Below are positions 1 to 7,694 of a stretch of 64,000 nucleotides of DNA, piece after piece; position 1 is the first letter of the stretch, and every line of letters begins with the position of its first letter. The notes under the pieces are model-generated. The model did not search any database and was not told the DNA's origin. It saw only the letters and a list, made by a program, of their open reading frames with translations. The position numbers and the translations under genes are program-made. Source of the stretch: an uncultured Paludibacter sp. (GTDB lineage: Bacteria > Bacteroidota > Bacteroidia > Bacteroidales > Paludibacteraceae); assembly GCA_937897985.1 (NCBI GenBank), contig CALCBD010000033.1, positions 124,001 through 188,000 on the forward strand, read 5' to 3'.

Positions 1-150
1 TTACTTCATGTTATTTGGTTGTGCTGTTATTTAGTTCGTGTTATTTGGCTTCGCTGTTATTTACTTCGTGTTATTTGGCTTCGCCGTTATTTACTTCGTG
101 TTATTTGGCTTCGCTGTTATTTGCTTCGTGTTATTTGGCTTCGCCGTTAA
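1..150. repeat. 30-bp tandem repeat, five copies
   Basis: Five head-to-tail units of exactly 30 bp begin at 1, 31, 61, 91 and 121 and differ at only a few positions. Each contains TTATTTGGCTTCG or a close variant. From unit 2 on, one position near the unit end alternates T, C, T, C, suggesting a 60-bp higher-order unit. The array may continue beyond the left edge. No spacers separate the units, so it is not a CRISPR array. Confidence 0.9.
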
Positions 151-290
151 TTACTTCAATTATTTAACTTCTGTTTAACTTCCTTAATTAACTTCCGTTC
201 TTAACTTCCTTTTAACTTCCTTTTAACTTCCGTTCTTAACTTCCTTTTATCCACCAATTTTTACTTCAATCTGTTTACTTCAGGACAATA
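151..290. repeat. degenerate ACTTC-core short repeats
   Basis: Directly after the 30-bp array the sequence becomes irregular repeats of about 10-12 bp built around TTAACTTCC, for example TTTTAACTTCC several times between about 200 and 250. The ACTTC core also begins most of the 30-bp units, so both blocks probably share an origin by slippage. No gene is seen here. Confidence 0.75.
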
Positions 291-318
291 AATCTGCTTG
301 AAGATATTGTACAAACTG

Positions 319-678
319 CTACTTAATCATTGTCAGCAACATTTTAAACTGTGCGACGGCGTTTACAGCATGTCGTACATTGGCGGGAAGTATAATGCTG
401 TCGCCCGTTTTCAGGGCAAATGATTTACCATCGATTACAACTTCACCTTCTCCGTCGAGTACCTGTACAATGGCGTCGAATGGTGCTGTATGTTCACTCA
501 GAAATTCCCCCTTATCGAATGCGAAAAGGGTAACATTTCCATGTTCGTTACGAATAATGATTTTACTGACAACCGACCCTTCGGCATAGGTCACTTTATC
601 AGTCATTCTGAATAATTCGGCTGCCGGAAAAGCTTTAGCTGTGGGCGTTACCGGTTTATAATTTAAATTGTTTGTCAT
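319..678 (-). CDS. small cupin-domain protein
   Basis: A 119-residue single-domain cupin. The first motif region is the stretch after GEFLSEHTAPFD with VQVLDGEGEVVIDG, and the second is GDSIILPANVRHAV. His63 and His103 are possible metal ligands, but the first motif is degenerate: the usual paired histidines are not clear, so metal binding is uncertain. No signal peptide is seen, so it is presumably cytoplasmic. Such small cupins act as binding or enzyme domains of varied function and the substrate cannot be read from sequence. It is monocistronic, transcribed away from valS, and its promoter carries a Crp/Fnr-type palindrome, so oxygen, NO or redox control is the best clue to its role (inference). 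Confidence 0.85.
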   Translation of the reverse strand: MTNNLNYKPVTPTAKAFPAAELFRMTDKVTYAEGSVVSKIIIRNEHGNVTLFAFDKGEFLSEHTAPFDAIVQVLDGEGEVVIDGKSFALKTGDSIILPANVRHAVNAVAQFKMLLTMIK

Positions 679-711
679 GATCAGAAATTTTTAATGTTTG
701 ATTTAATGCTG

Positions 712-719
712 CAAATTTA
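712..719 (-). promoter_or_regulatory. -7 element TAAATTTG of the cupin gene
   Basis: On the minus strand this reads TAAATTTG, matching the Bacteroidota -7 consensus TAnnTTTG. It lies 34 bp upstream of the cupin start codon, putting the transcript start near 706-708. Confidence 0.6.
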
Positions 720-740
720 GGCTTTCCGTAATGAATAAAA

Positions 741-756
741 TGTAACACAGGTTACA
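741..756. promoter_or_regulatory. Crp/Fnr-type palindrome TGTAAC-N4-GTTACA
   Basis: A perfect 16-bp inverted repeat, two TGTAAC half-sites separated by ACAG. Its centre (748.5) lies about 41-42 bp upstream of the transcript start predicted from the TAAATTTG element, the classic class II activator position for Crp/Fnr-family proteins. The regulator is not encoded in this window. Confidence 0.6.
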
Positions 757-848
757 CTTATCAAAAAAAAAGCATGCCACTATCAGACTCGCACTAAAAG
801 GCATTACTTCAAACCACTTGTTTATCAGCAATTTAATTTTTATCCACA

Positions 849-876
849 ATAAAAAAGGGCAGAAGAATCTGCCCTT
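849..876 (-). terminator. terminator of valS
   Basis: A perfect 9-bp stem (855-863 with 868-876) with an AGAA/TTCT loop, followed on the minus strand by a run of T. It lies 27 bp beyond the valS stop codon. Confidence 0.85.
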
Positions 877-902
877 AACTTTCGCAATATAAATACAAAA
901 TT

Positions 903-3518
903 TTATTTTCGCAATGCTGTGATACTTTCTTTTAACGAAGCAATTTTACTTTCGGCATCGGCTTTTTTCTTACGTTCAGCTTCCACAACTTCCGGTTTGG
1001 CATTGGCAACAAAACGTTCGTTACCCAACTTTTTCATAACAGAAGCAATAAAACCCTCGTAATATATGATGTCTGATTCCATTTTTGCAATTTCTTCATC
1101 GGCATTGATCAGATTGCCCATTGGAATAACAAATTCGGTGGTACCAACAAGAAAAGATACAGAACCGGCTTCCTTCTCAGGTGATTTCTCAATCTTTTCA
1201 AGATTACCAAGTTTTAAAATTACTGCATTAAATGTTTCATTATGTTCACCTATGATCTGAAGTTTCAGCATTTCCCTGTTTGGAATATTTTTTTGCAGAC
1301 GAACAGTTCGTATACCTGCAATAATTTCCTTAGCATATTCAAATTGTCCGATTAATTCCATATCGGCTTTTCCGGCCTGTGGTTGAAGTGTTACCATTAT
1401 ACTTTCACCCTCTTTTCGGTTTTCAATGGCTTGCCACAATTCTTCAGTTATAAAAGGCATAAACGGATGCAAAACCTTTAGCAACGAATCAAAGAAACCA
1501 AGTGTAATTTCGTAGGTTTCACGGTCGATGGGCTGCTGGTAAGCAGGTTTAACCATTTCAAGATACCAGGCCGAAAACTCGTCCCAGAATAATTTATAAA
1601 CGGCCATCAATGCTTCCGACAAACGGTATTTCGAAAACAAATCATCAATTTCGGTCAATGTCTGACTGAACTTGGCTTCGAACCATTTTACAGCTGTTTT
1701 TGCCGATTCCGGTTGTTCTTTATCTGCAACTTCCCACCCTTTTACAAGACGGAAAGCATTCCATATTTTATTATTGAAGTTCCGGCCCTGTTCGCAAAGG
1801 CTGTCATCGTAAGGTAAATCGTTTCCTGCAGGCGATGTCAGCAACATTCCGAGCCTTACTGCATCAGCACCAAAATGAGCAATTAAATCGAGCGGATCCG
1901 GTGAATTCCCTAAAGATTTCGACATTTTGCGCCCAAGCTTGTCCCGAACAATACCTGTAAGATATACATTTTTGAATGGCATTTCACCCTTGTATTCGTA
2001 ACCGGCAATGATCATTCGTGCCACCCAGAAAAATAAAATCTCCGGTGCTGTTACAAGGTCATTGGTAGGATAATAATAGCTGATGTCTTCATTTTCAGGA
2101 TAGTTTATTCCATCAAAAACCGATATCGGCCACAACCATGATGAGAACCATGTATCCAGACAATCTTCGTCCTGACGCAGGTCATCAATTGTTATAGGAT
2201 AATTTACAATTGATAATGCTTTCTGAAATGCTTCCTCTTTTGATAAAGCAACCACCAGACCACCCTGTGGAAGGAAGTATGCCGGAATACGGTGTCCCCA
2301 CCAAAGCTGACGTGAAACACACCAGTCTTTTACGTTTTCCATCCAGTGGCGGTAAGTATTTTTGAATTTCGGTGGATATAACATAATATCATCATTCATT
2401 ACGGCATCCAAAGCCGGTTTAGCTAATTGTTCCATTTTCAGGAACCATTGCATCGATAACTTTGGTTCGATAATGACATCAGTACGTTCCGAAAAACCTA
2501 CTTTATTGGTATAAGGTTCAGTACGGTCGAGCAATCCGGCTTCAACAAGGTCTTTTTCAATTTTTTTACGGGCATCAAAACGGTCAAGTCCGGTATATTG
2601 GGCACCGTTTTCGTTCAAAGTTCCGTTATCGTTGAAAATATCAATGGATGGCAGGTTATATTTTTCACCAAGGATATAGTCATTTACATCGTGAGCCGGT
2701 GTAACTTTCAGACATCCTGTACCAAATTCAATATCAACATAATCGTCCTCAATTACCGGAATTACACGGTTGATTAACGGAACAATCACTTCTTTCCCTT
2801 TCAGATGAGCATTTTTCGGATCATTAGGGTTGATACACATTGCAGTGTCGCCCATAATCGTTTCGGGGCGGGTGGTGGCTACAACTGCGAAACCATCTTC
2901 TCCAACTATTTTGTAACGAAGGTAATACAATTTTGCCTGCTGTTCTTTAAAAATAACTTCTTCGTCCGAGAGTGCAGTCAGTGCTTTCGGATCCCAGTTT
3001 ACCATGCGTACACCACGATAAATAAGACCTTTTTCATATAAGTCAACAAAAACCTTTAAAACACTTTCTGAACGTGGTTCGTCCATAGTGAATGCCGTAC
3101 GATTCCAGTCACATGATGCTCCCAGTTTTTTGAGCTGTTCCAGAATTATACCTCCGTGTTTGTGAGTCCAGTCCCAGGCATGACTTAAAAATTCTTCGCG
3201 TGACAAATCGGTTTTTTTAATTCCTTCAGCTGCCAGTTTTCCCACCACTTTGGCTTCGGTTGCAATGGATGCATGATCAGTACCGGGTACCCAACATGCA
3301 TTTTTACCCTGCATACGGGCACGACGTACCAAAACATCCTGAATGGTATTGTTGAGCATGTGTCCCATGTGAAGTACTCCTGTAACATTCGGCGGCGGTA
3401 TGACGACAGTGTAAGGCTCACGACCATCAGGTTTTGAACTGAAAAATCCGTTTTTTAACCAATACTCATACCATTTCGACTCAATGTCCTTTGGGTCATA
3501 CTTACTTGCAAGTTCCAT
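903..3518 (-). CDS. valS: valyl-tRNA synthetase
   Basis: Class Ia aminoacyl-tRNA synthetase of 871 residues, the usual length in the phylum; it charges tRNA-Val in the cytoplasm. The HIGH-type motif is in PPPNVTGVLHMGH near residues 42-54 and the KMSKS motif is in GRKMSKSLGN near residue 530. CWVPGTDHASIATE and the editing-domain stretch VVATTRPETIMGDTAMCINP are typical of ValRS. The C-terminal roughly 70 residues form the expected coiled-coil tRNA-binding arm. The ATG at 3518 gives the standard N-terminus. A -7 element about 110 bp upstream leaves a leader of about 105 nt with a strong stem-loop. A terminator follows directly. It appears to be transcribed alone. Confidence 0.97.
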   Translation of the reverse strand: MELASKYDPKDIESKWYEYWLKNGFFSSKPDGREPYTVVIPPPNVTGVLHMGHMLNNTIQDVLVRRARMQGKNACWVPGTDHASIATEAKVVGKLAAEGIKKTDLSREEFLSHAWDWTHKHGGIILEQLKKLGASCDWNRTAFTMDEPRSESVLKVFVDLYEKGLIYRGVRMVNWDPKALTALSDEEVIFKEQQAKLYYLRYKIVGEDGFAVVATTRPETIMGDTAMCINPNDPKNAHLKGKEVIVPLINRVIPVIEDDYVDIEFGTGCLKVTPAHDVNDYILGEKYNLPSIDIFNDNGTLNENGAQYTGLDRFDARKKIEKDLVEAGLLDRTEPYTNKVGFSERTDVIIEPKLSMQWFLKMEQLAKPALDAVMNDDIMLYPPKFKNTYRHWMENVKDWCVSRQLWWGHRIPAYFLPQGGLVVALSKEEAFQKALSIVNYPITIDDLRQDEDCLDTWFSSWLWPISVFDGINYPENEDISYYYPTNDLVTAPEILFFWVARMIIAGYEYKGEMPFKNVYLTGIVRDKLGRKMSKSLGNSPDPLDLIAHFGADAVRLGMLLTSPAGNDLPYDDSLCEQGRNFNNKIWNAFRLVKGWEVADKEQPESAKTAVKWFEAKFSQTLTEIDDLFSKYRLSEALMAVYKLFWDEFSAWYLEMVKPAYQQPIDRETYEITLGFFDSLLKVLHPFMPFITEELWQAIENRKEGESIMVTLQPQAGKADMELIGQFEYAKEIIAGIRTVRLQKNIPNREMLKLQIIGEHNETFNAVILKLGNLEKIEKSPEKEAGSVSFLVGTTEFVIPMGNLINADEEIAKMESDIIYYEGFIASVMKKLGNERFVANAKPEVVEAERKKKADAESKIASLKESITALRK

Positions 3519-3547
3519 ATTATTTATTTTACATTTTTATCATTTAC

Positions 3548-3588
3548 GATTAAACACACACTTCGCAATAAGTAATCGTGTGTTAATC
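3548..3588 (-). promoter_or_regulatory. leader stem-loop of valS
   Basis: Within the predicted valS 5' leader, minus-strand GATTAACACAC (3588-3578) pairs with GTGTGTTTAATC (3559-3548) with one bulged base, leaving an 18-nt loop. It does not resemble a T-box and is not followed by a T-run. Function unknown. Confidence 0.4.
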
Positions 3589-3628
3589 AGCACAATAAGT
3601 TTAAATATATTAATGATTTTTAAGAGAG

Positions 3629-3636
3629 CAAAGATA
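3629..3636 (-). promoter_or_regulatory. -7 element TATCTTTG of valS
   Basis: Minus-strand TATCTTTG matches TAnnTTTG exactly and predicts a transcript start near 3623, about 105 nt upstream of the valS ATG. Confidence 0.6.
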
Positions 3637-3676
3637 AAAAAAATAAAGGGGATACAAAAACCTTTTTTTATTAATG

Positions 3677-3711
3677 AAAAAAGCCTGTTTCTGAGTTTCA
3701 GAAACAGGCTT
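3677..3711 (-). terminator. terminator of the T9SS-secreted protein gene
   Basis: A perfect 14-bp stem (3681-3694 with 3698-3711) with a 3-nt loop, followed on the minus strand by T residues, just after the stop codon of the gene above it. Confidence 0.85.
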
Positions 3712-3729
3712 ACAAATTTTTCAGAGGAG

Positions 3730-4971
3730 CTATCTTACGATTACCTTCTCAGAAATTCCGTTTATTTTTAATATATAAATTCCTTTATTTAACTGTTTAA
3801 CATATTGACCTGTAAAATTTCCTGACTCCAACTTCTGTCCATTTAAATTCATGAGTTCCACATTCGTATTTTCACTAAAATTCAGGTTCAAACATCCGTC
3901 ACGGACGATAACCGGACTGACGTTTTTAGTGTTTCCCGAGGCAGTCTGAACATCATAGATGAACGTTGCAACATAATTTGCCATATTATTACTATCCCAT
4001 AATGTGACAGTTCCATCTGTGGCCGAAAACCAAACTTTCAGCGAATATGTTTGCGATTTTGTAAGTGTATAACCGTCAAAAACATTAGTTCCGGCAGTAC
4101 TTTTCCATTTCGTATTCAGAGTCCCGTTATTCGAATCAAAAGGCAGATTTACATCTTTCACTGCCATATCATCAATCTGATAATGCAATGTAACCGTTAC
4201 CCCATCCATTATTGGCTCAGTAAGCACTTCGCCACCCAGATAAACCGGCGATGTAACCGAACCCAGATTTTTTGAATTAAAACTTTCAGTCTGGAAAGTT
4301 GCACTTCCGTTGTACCAGGTTGCTGTTGCCGGATTCTGTCCTACAAAAATATATGAATTGGATATTTTTGAAATATCCGGCACAACTGCATTGTTGGCAG
4401 TAGCATTGAAAGAAAGTGTGGCAAAATCAACTTTGATGGTATAATTTCCGGTTCCGCCGATATTCTGGTCCGTAGGTGTTATATCGTTCCATACTATGGC
4501 ATTGTTTTTATCCTTCACTACAATCTTACAATTCCCGGCAACCACATCCGCTGTGTATTCAGCAGCCGAAGCTGTATTTGTCATTAATTTCATGCTTGCA
4601 GCATCCCAACCACCAACAGCGGCTCCGATGACATATATATTTTGAGCATCACTTAGAAACGAGATGGTCGATCCGTTACTCTTCGCATAAAATTTAACAG
4701 TCTTTTCAGTTGTAAGAACAAAAACACGATTGTCGCCATCAGTAGGTCCGTTCCATGTGCCGCTAAAAAAAACCTTGTATTCATATGTACCGGCTGGTAA
4801 TGTTTTTTCGAGCGAATAAACACCGGTTGTTCAGATTTCTGTCATTTTGTAGGCAGAATTAGCATTGTTCCTTGAATTATCGGGGAAGTTCCCTGTAACA
4901 GTTAAATCAACAGCAAAGCTAAATACATTAATTACCAATAAAGCGAAAAACAAAGTAATTATTTTCTTCAT
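3730..4971 (-). pseudogene. T9SS-sorted secreted protein, interrupted by an in-frame TGA
   Basis: From the ATG at 4971 the frame encodes a signal peptide (MKKIITLFFALLVINVFSFA) and about 25 mature residues, then meets TGA at 4831-4833. The same frame continues without any shift to 3730, giving about 412 residues if the TGA is ignored. After the stop it reads TTGVYSLEKTLPAGTYEYKV, natural coding sequence of the kind seen in secreted carbohydrate-binding modules. The last roughly 65 residues (VELMNLNGQKLESG ... GIYILKING) form a type A T9SS sorting domain, so the intact ancestor was exported and released or attached at the cell surface. Promoter and terminator are both intact. Either a recent nonsense mutation (for example GGA to TGA) or a sequencing error. 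The downstream 287-codon piece could start at an internal ATG (4593) but would lack a signal peptide. The exact function of the N-terminal domains is not recognised. Confidence 0.8.
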
Positions 4972-5006
4972 AAATTTTAAAATTTTAATGGTGAATAATT
5001 GATTTC

Positions 5007-5014
5007 CAAAAATA
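5007..5014 (-). promoter_or_regulatory. -7 element TATTTTTG of the T9SS gene
   Basis: Minus-strand TATTTTTG matches TAnnTTTG, about 36 bp upstream of the ATG at 4971. The interrupted gene therefore still has a plausible promoter. Confidence 0.55.
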
Positions 5015-5141
5015 TAAACTTTACAGGCCGTTTGATTTCTGAAGATAAAAAATTCGAAAAAAAATCTAAGCAAACGATTGCATTATGAAATTGCAGCAAT
5101 TAAAAATCGAAAAAAAACAGATAAACAAACAAAAATTTTCA

Positions 5142-5149
5142 TATTTTTG
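5142..5149 (+). promoter_or_regulatory. -7 element TATTTTTG of ridA
   Basis: TATTTTTG ends 14 bp before the ridA start codon, giving a very short leader. Confidence 0.55.
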
Positions 5150-5163
5150 TATCAAAAAAAAAG

Positions 5164-5541
5164 ATGAAAAGAATAATAAACACTACAAACGCACCCGCTG
5201 CTATAGGCCCCTACAGTCAGGCTGTTGAAGTCAACGGAACTCTTTATATTTCAGGACAGTTACCTATCAATCCGGCATCGGGGAAAATTGAGGCAACAGA
5301 AATTACAAGTCAAACCGAACAGGTTTTTGCCAATATTAATGCAATTTTGAATGCCGCCGGCTATACATTTGCCGATGTAGTTAAATCCACGGTTTTTTTA
5401 TCTCAGATTGAAGATTTTGGAGGAATGAATGAGGTATACAGACAGTTTTATCAAACTGAATGTCCCGCACGTTCGGCTTTTGCAGTCAAATCATTACCAC
5501 TCGGGGCTCTGGTCGAAATTGAAACAATTGCAGCAAAATAA
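5164..5541 (+). CDS. ridA: RidA family enamine/imine deaminase
   Basis: 125 residues, full length for the RidA/YjgF/UK114 family. These small trimeric cytoplasmic proteins hydrolyse reactive enamine/imine intermediates such as 2-aminoacrylate made by PLP enzymes. Family signatures are visible: the N-terminal APAAIGPYSQAVEVNGTLYISGQLP, and CPARSAFAVKSLPLGALVEIE, containing the conserved arginine that binds the substrate carboxylate. It lies alone between the divergent T9SS gene and the convergent nadC, and ends at a shared hairpin terminator. Confidence 0.95.
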   Translation: MKRIINTTNAPAAIGPYSQAVEVNGTLYISGQLPINPASGKIEATEITSQTEQVFANINAILNAAGYTFADVVKSTVFLSQIEDFGGMNEVYRQFYQTECPARSAFAVKSLPLGALVEIETIAAK

Positions 5542-5563
5542 TATTAACGACACAAAAAAATTT

Positions 5564-5594
5564 GAGGCTGTATCAACAAAATTGATACAGCCTC
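5564..5594. terminator. bidirectional terminator between ridA and nadC
   Basis: A perfect 13-bp stem (5564-5576 with 5582-5594) with loop CAAAA, flanked by an A-run on the left and a T-rich stretch on the right, between two convergent genes. The stem core CTGTATCA recurs in the hairpin at 50361-50393. Confidence 0.85.
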
Positions 5595-5642
5595 ATTTAT
5601 GTTTTTTAAAATGAATTTGCCTTTCATAAGGCATCATTAAAA

Positions 5643-6482
5643 TCAAACGGCTTTAAAACTCATATCGAGGCTCTTCACCGAGTGTGTTAATGCACCTACC
5701 GAGATATAATCCACTCCGCATTCGGCATACTGACGCAAAGTATCAAAAGTAATTCCGCCGGATGATTCAGTTTCGAATTTACCATCAATCATTTGAACTG
5801 CTTTACGTGTATTTTCAACCGAAAAATTATCAAGCATAATCCGATCAACCCCACCAACTGAAATTACCTGCTCAAGTTCATCAAAATTTCTTACTTCAAT
5901 TTCAATTTTGAGATTTTTCCCTTTTTCCTTCAGATAGTTATGAGTTCGTCGGATAGCCTGTTCAATTCCTCCTGCAAAATCCACATGATTATCCTTAAGT
6001 AAAATCATATCATACAAACCAATTCTGTGATTCACTCCACCACCTGTTTTCACGGCTTCTTTTTCGAGCAATCTCAATCCCGGTGTGGTTTTACGCGTAT
6101 CAAGCACCCTTGTTTTAGTACCTTCAAGCATCTTTACATATTGATTCGTACGGGTTGCAACACCACTCATCCTTTGTAAAATATTCAACATTAATCTTTC
6201 GGTTTGAAGCAGGGATTGTACTCTGCCTTCGACAACGAAAGCAATATCGCCCGGCTTAACTATTGAACCGTCAGTGATAAAAACTGTCATTTTAAGTTCG
6301 GGATCAAAGGATTTAAAAATTTCGCGGGCAATTTCAACTCCAGCTAAAATTCCGTTTTCCTTGATAATTAATTGTGATTTACCGGTTGCTTCGTAAGGAA
6401 TGCATGAAAGTGTGGTATGATCTCCGTCACCAATATCCTCGGCAAACCAGAGCGGAATAAGTTCTTTTAAATTGTCAATCAT
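5643..6482 (-). CDS. nadC: nicotinate-nucleotide pyrophosphorylase (carboxylating)
   Basis: 279-residue quinolinate phosphoribosyltransferase, making nicotinate mononucleotide from quinolinate and PRPP in NAD synthesis. Recognisable stretches are GDGDHTTLSCIP near the N-terminus, LNILQRMSGVATRT, RVLDTRKTTPGLR with the phosphate-binding basic residues, KTGGGVNHRIGLYDMILLKDNH, the EIEVRNFDEL strand, and the C-terminal SSGGITFDTLRQYAECGVDYISVGALTHS. Its start overlaps the stop of the DUF4783 gene by 8 bp, so the two are translated as a pair. nadA and nadB are not in the window. Confidence 0.96.
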   Translation of the reverse strand: MIDNLKELIPLWFAEDIGDGDHTTLSCIPYEATGKSQLIIKENGILAGVEIAREIFKSFDPELKMTVFITDGSIVKPGDIAFVVEGRVQSLLQTERLMLNILQRMSGVATRTNQYVKMLEGTKTRVLDTRKTTPGLRLLEKEAVKTGGGVNHRIGLYDMILLKDNHVDFAGGIEQAIRRTHNYLKEKGKNLKIEIEVRNFDELEQVISVGGVDRIMLDNFSVENTRKAVQMIDGKFETESSGGITFDTLRQYAECGVDYISVGALTHSVKSLDMSFKAV

Positions 6483-6876
6483 TGATAAGTTCTATTCTAA
6501 GTTGTTGTATTACAGTTTGCTGACCTGATTTACGGGTCAGTAAATAAACTCTGAAATTACCGGTATTGGCTTTAATTTCACCAATTGCGAAACTTGCAGC
6601 ATCCTTGTTTCCTTTGTGTAAAAGCTGAAAAGAAACTACTTTATTATTCCGGAAAAAATCGTTAATGATACCTGTTGCCTGTTGTTTGCTGTAGACATCG
6701 TTTTTAGAGCCGATTACCAATTCTACGTTTGCATTCAGAAAAGCAGAAAGTTTCGCACCATCTCCGTAATTGATAGCCGAAATAATCTCTGATGTAATTT
6801 CTGAAGATTGAGCTGTTGCTGACGTTAAGGTCAAAAACATCAAAGTATTTATTATTAAAAATTTTATCGTTTTCAT
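6475..6876 (-). CDS. DUF4783 family exported protein
   Basis: 133 residues with an N-terminal signal peptide (MKTIKFLIINTLMFLTLTSATAQ) followed by a compact alpha/beta domain resembling the NTF2-like DUF4783 family of Bacteroidota: ITSEIISAINYGDGAKLSAFL, VYSKQQATGIINDFF and the C-terminal QQLRIELIND fit. No catalytic residues are evident. It is first in a two-gene unit with nadC (8-bp overlap); this pairing is, as far as I recall, common in the phylum, but a functional link with NAD synthesis is not established. Confidence 0.75.
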   Translation of the reverse strand: MKTIKFLIINTLMFLTLTSATAQSSEITSEIISAINYGDGAKLSAFLNANVELVIGSKNDVYSKQQATGIINDFFRNNKVVSFQLLHKGNKDAASFAIGEIKANTGNFRVYLLTRKSGQQTVIQQLRIELIND

Positions 6877-6930
6877 AATCGAATAAATTATTTATAATCA
6901 CGGATATTTTGTCTGATAGAATTCATATTT

Positions 6931-6938
6931 CAAAAATA
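6931..6938 (-). promoter_or_regulatory. -7 element TATTTTTG of the DUF4783-nadC unit
   Basis: Minus-strand TATTTTTG matches TAnnTTTG, 55 bp upstream of the DUF4783 start codon. The divergent 6,877-7,196 spacer otherwise shows only AT-rich sequence and an imperfect plus-strand CATATTTG near 7071. Confidence 0.5.
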
Positions 6939-7196
6939 ACAAAAACAACTACAGATGATGGTTAATATATATTCAAAAATAACTATAGTTTTTTATTTTA
7001 CCTGAATTACGTAATCAACCATCAATCAATAATTATCTTTATTTTGATTGATTTCTCGTTAAAAATTACCATATTTGCAATGAATTAATAATTCGTGATG
7101 CAAAAATACATCATTTAATTGATTACATCTAAAGTTTTTGATTGTTTTTCTGAACATCAAATAACGAACCAAACCATCCACAAGTAAAAAGTTTGA

Positions 7197-7670
7197 ATGA
7201 AAATAACATTTTTGGTTATCGGAAAAACCAATCAGGCCCCACTTATCCAACTGATTGATGAATATCTTCGCAGATTGAAGCATTATACCAATTTTGAGTT
7301 GTTGACTATCCCCGAGCTTAAAAACTCAAAAAATATTTCTGAAAAAGAGCAGAAGGACAAAGAAGGCGAATTGATTCTTAAGCAATTAGAAATTGGAGAT
7401 GAAGTGATTTTACTTGATGAAAAAGGGAAGGAATACACTTCGGTAGGTTTTTCTGAATTTATTGCAAAGAAGCTGATGACCTCCAACAAACGCATGGTTT
7501 TTGTTGTGGGCGGACCGTATGGCTTTTCAGAAAATGTCTATGCACGTGCCAACGGGCTGATTTCTCTTTCGGCAATGACATTTTCGCATCAAATGATCAG
7601 ACTGATATTTGTTGAACAGTTGTACAGGGCATTTACCATTTTAAAAGGTGAACCTTATCATCACGAATAA
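7197..7670 (+). CDS. rlmH: 23S rRNA pseudouridine-1915 N3-methyltransferase
   Basis: 157-residue SPOUT methyltransferase that methylates the pseudouridine at 1915 (E. coli numbering) of 23S rRNA in assembled ribosomes. Evidence is MKITFLVIGKTN at the N-terminus, the AdoMet-binding trefoil-knot stretch FVVGGPYGFSENVYARANG, LSLSAMTFSHQMIRLIFVEQLYRA, and the conserved C-terminal GEPYHHE. Length is typical. It precedes the NtrY-like kinase by 24 bp in the same direction, so co-transcription is likely. Confidence 0.97.
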   Translation: MKITFLVIGKTNQAPLIQLIDEYLRRLKHYTNFELLTIPELKNSKNISEKEQKDKEGELILKQLEIGDEVILLDEKGKEYTSVGFSEFIAKKLMTSNKRMVFVVGGPYGFSENVYARANGLISLSAMTFSHQMIRLIFVEQLYRAFTILKGEPYHHE

Positions 7671-7694
7671 ACATCCCGAAAGAAATAAAAGGAA

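Noticed and set aside
1..150. Possible CRISPR array
   Set aside because: The 30-bp units are contiguous, with no unique spacers between them.
1..204. Open plus-strand frame through the repeats
   Set aside because: It is open only because the repeat length is a multiple of three; composition is repetitive and there is no start or recognised domain.
4831..4833. TGA read as selenocysteine
   Set aside because: A surface carbohydrate-binding-type protein has no reason to use selenocysteine, and no selenocysteine insertion structure was recognised. Mutation or sequencing error is simpler.
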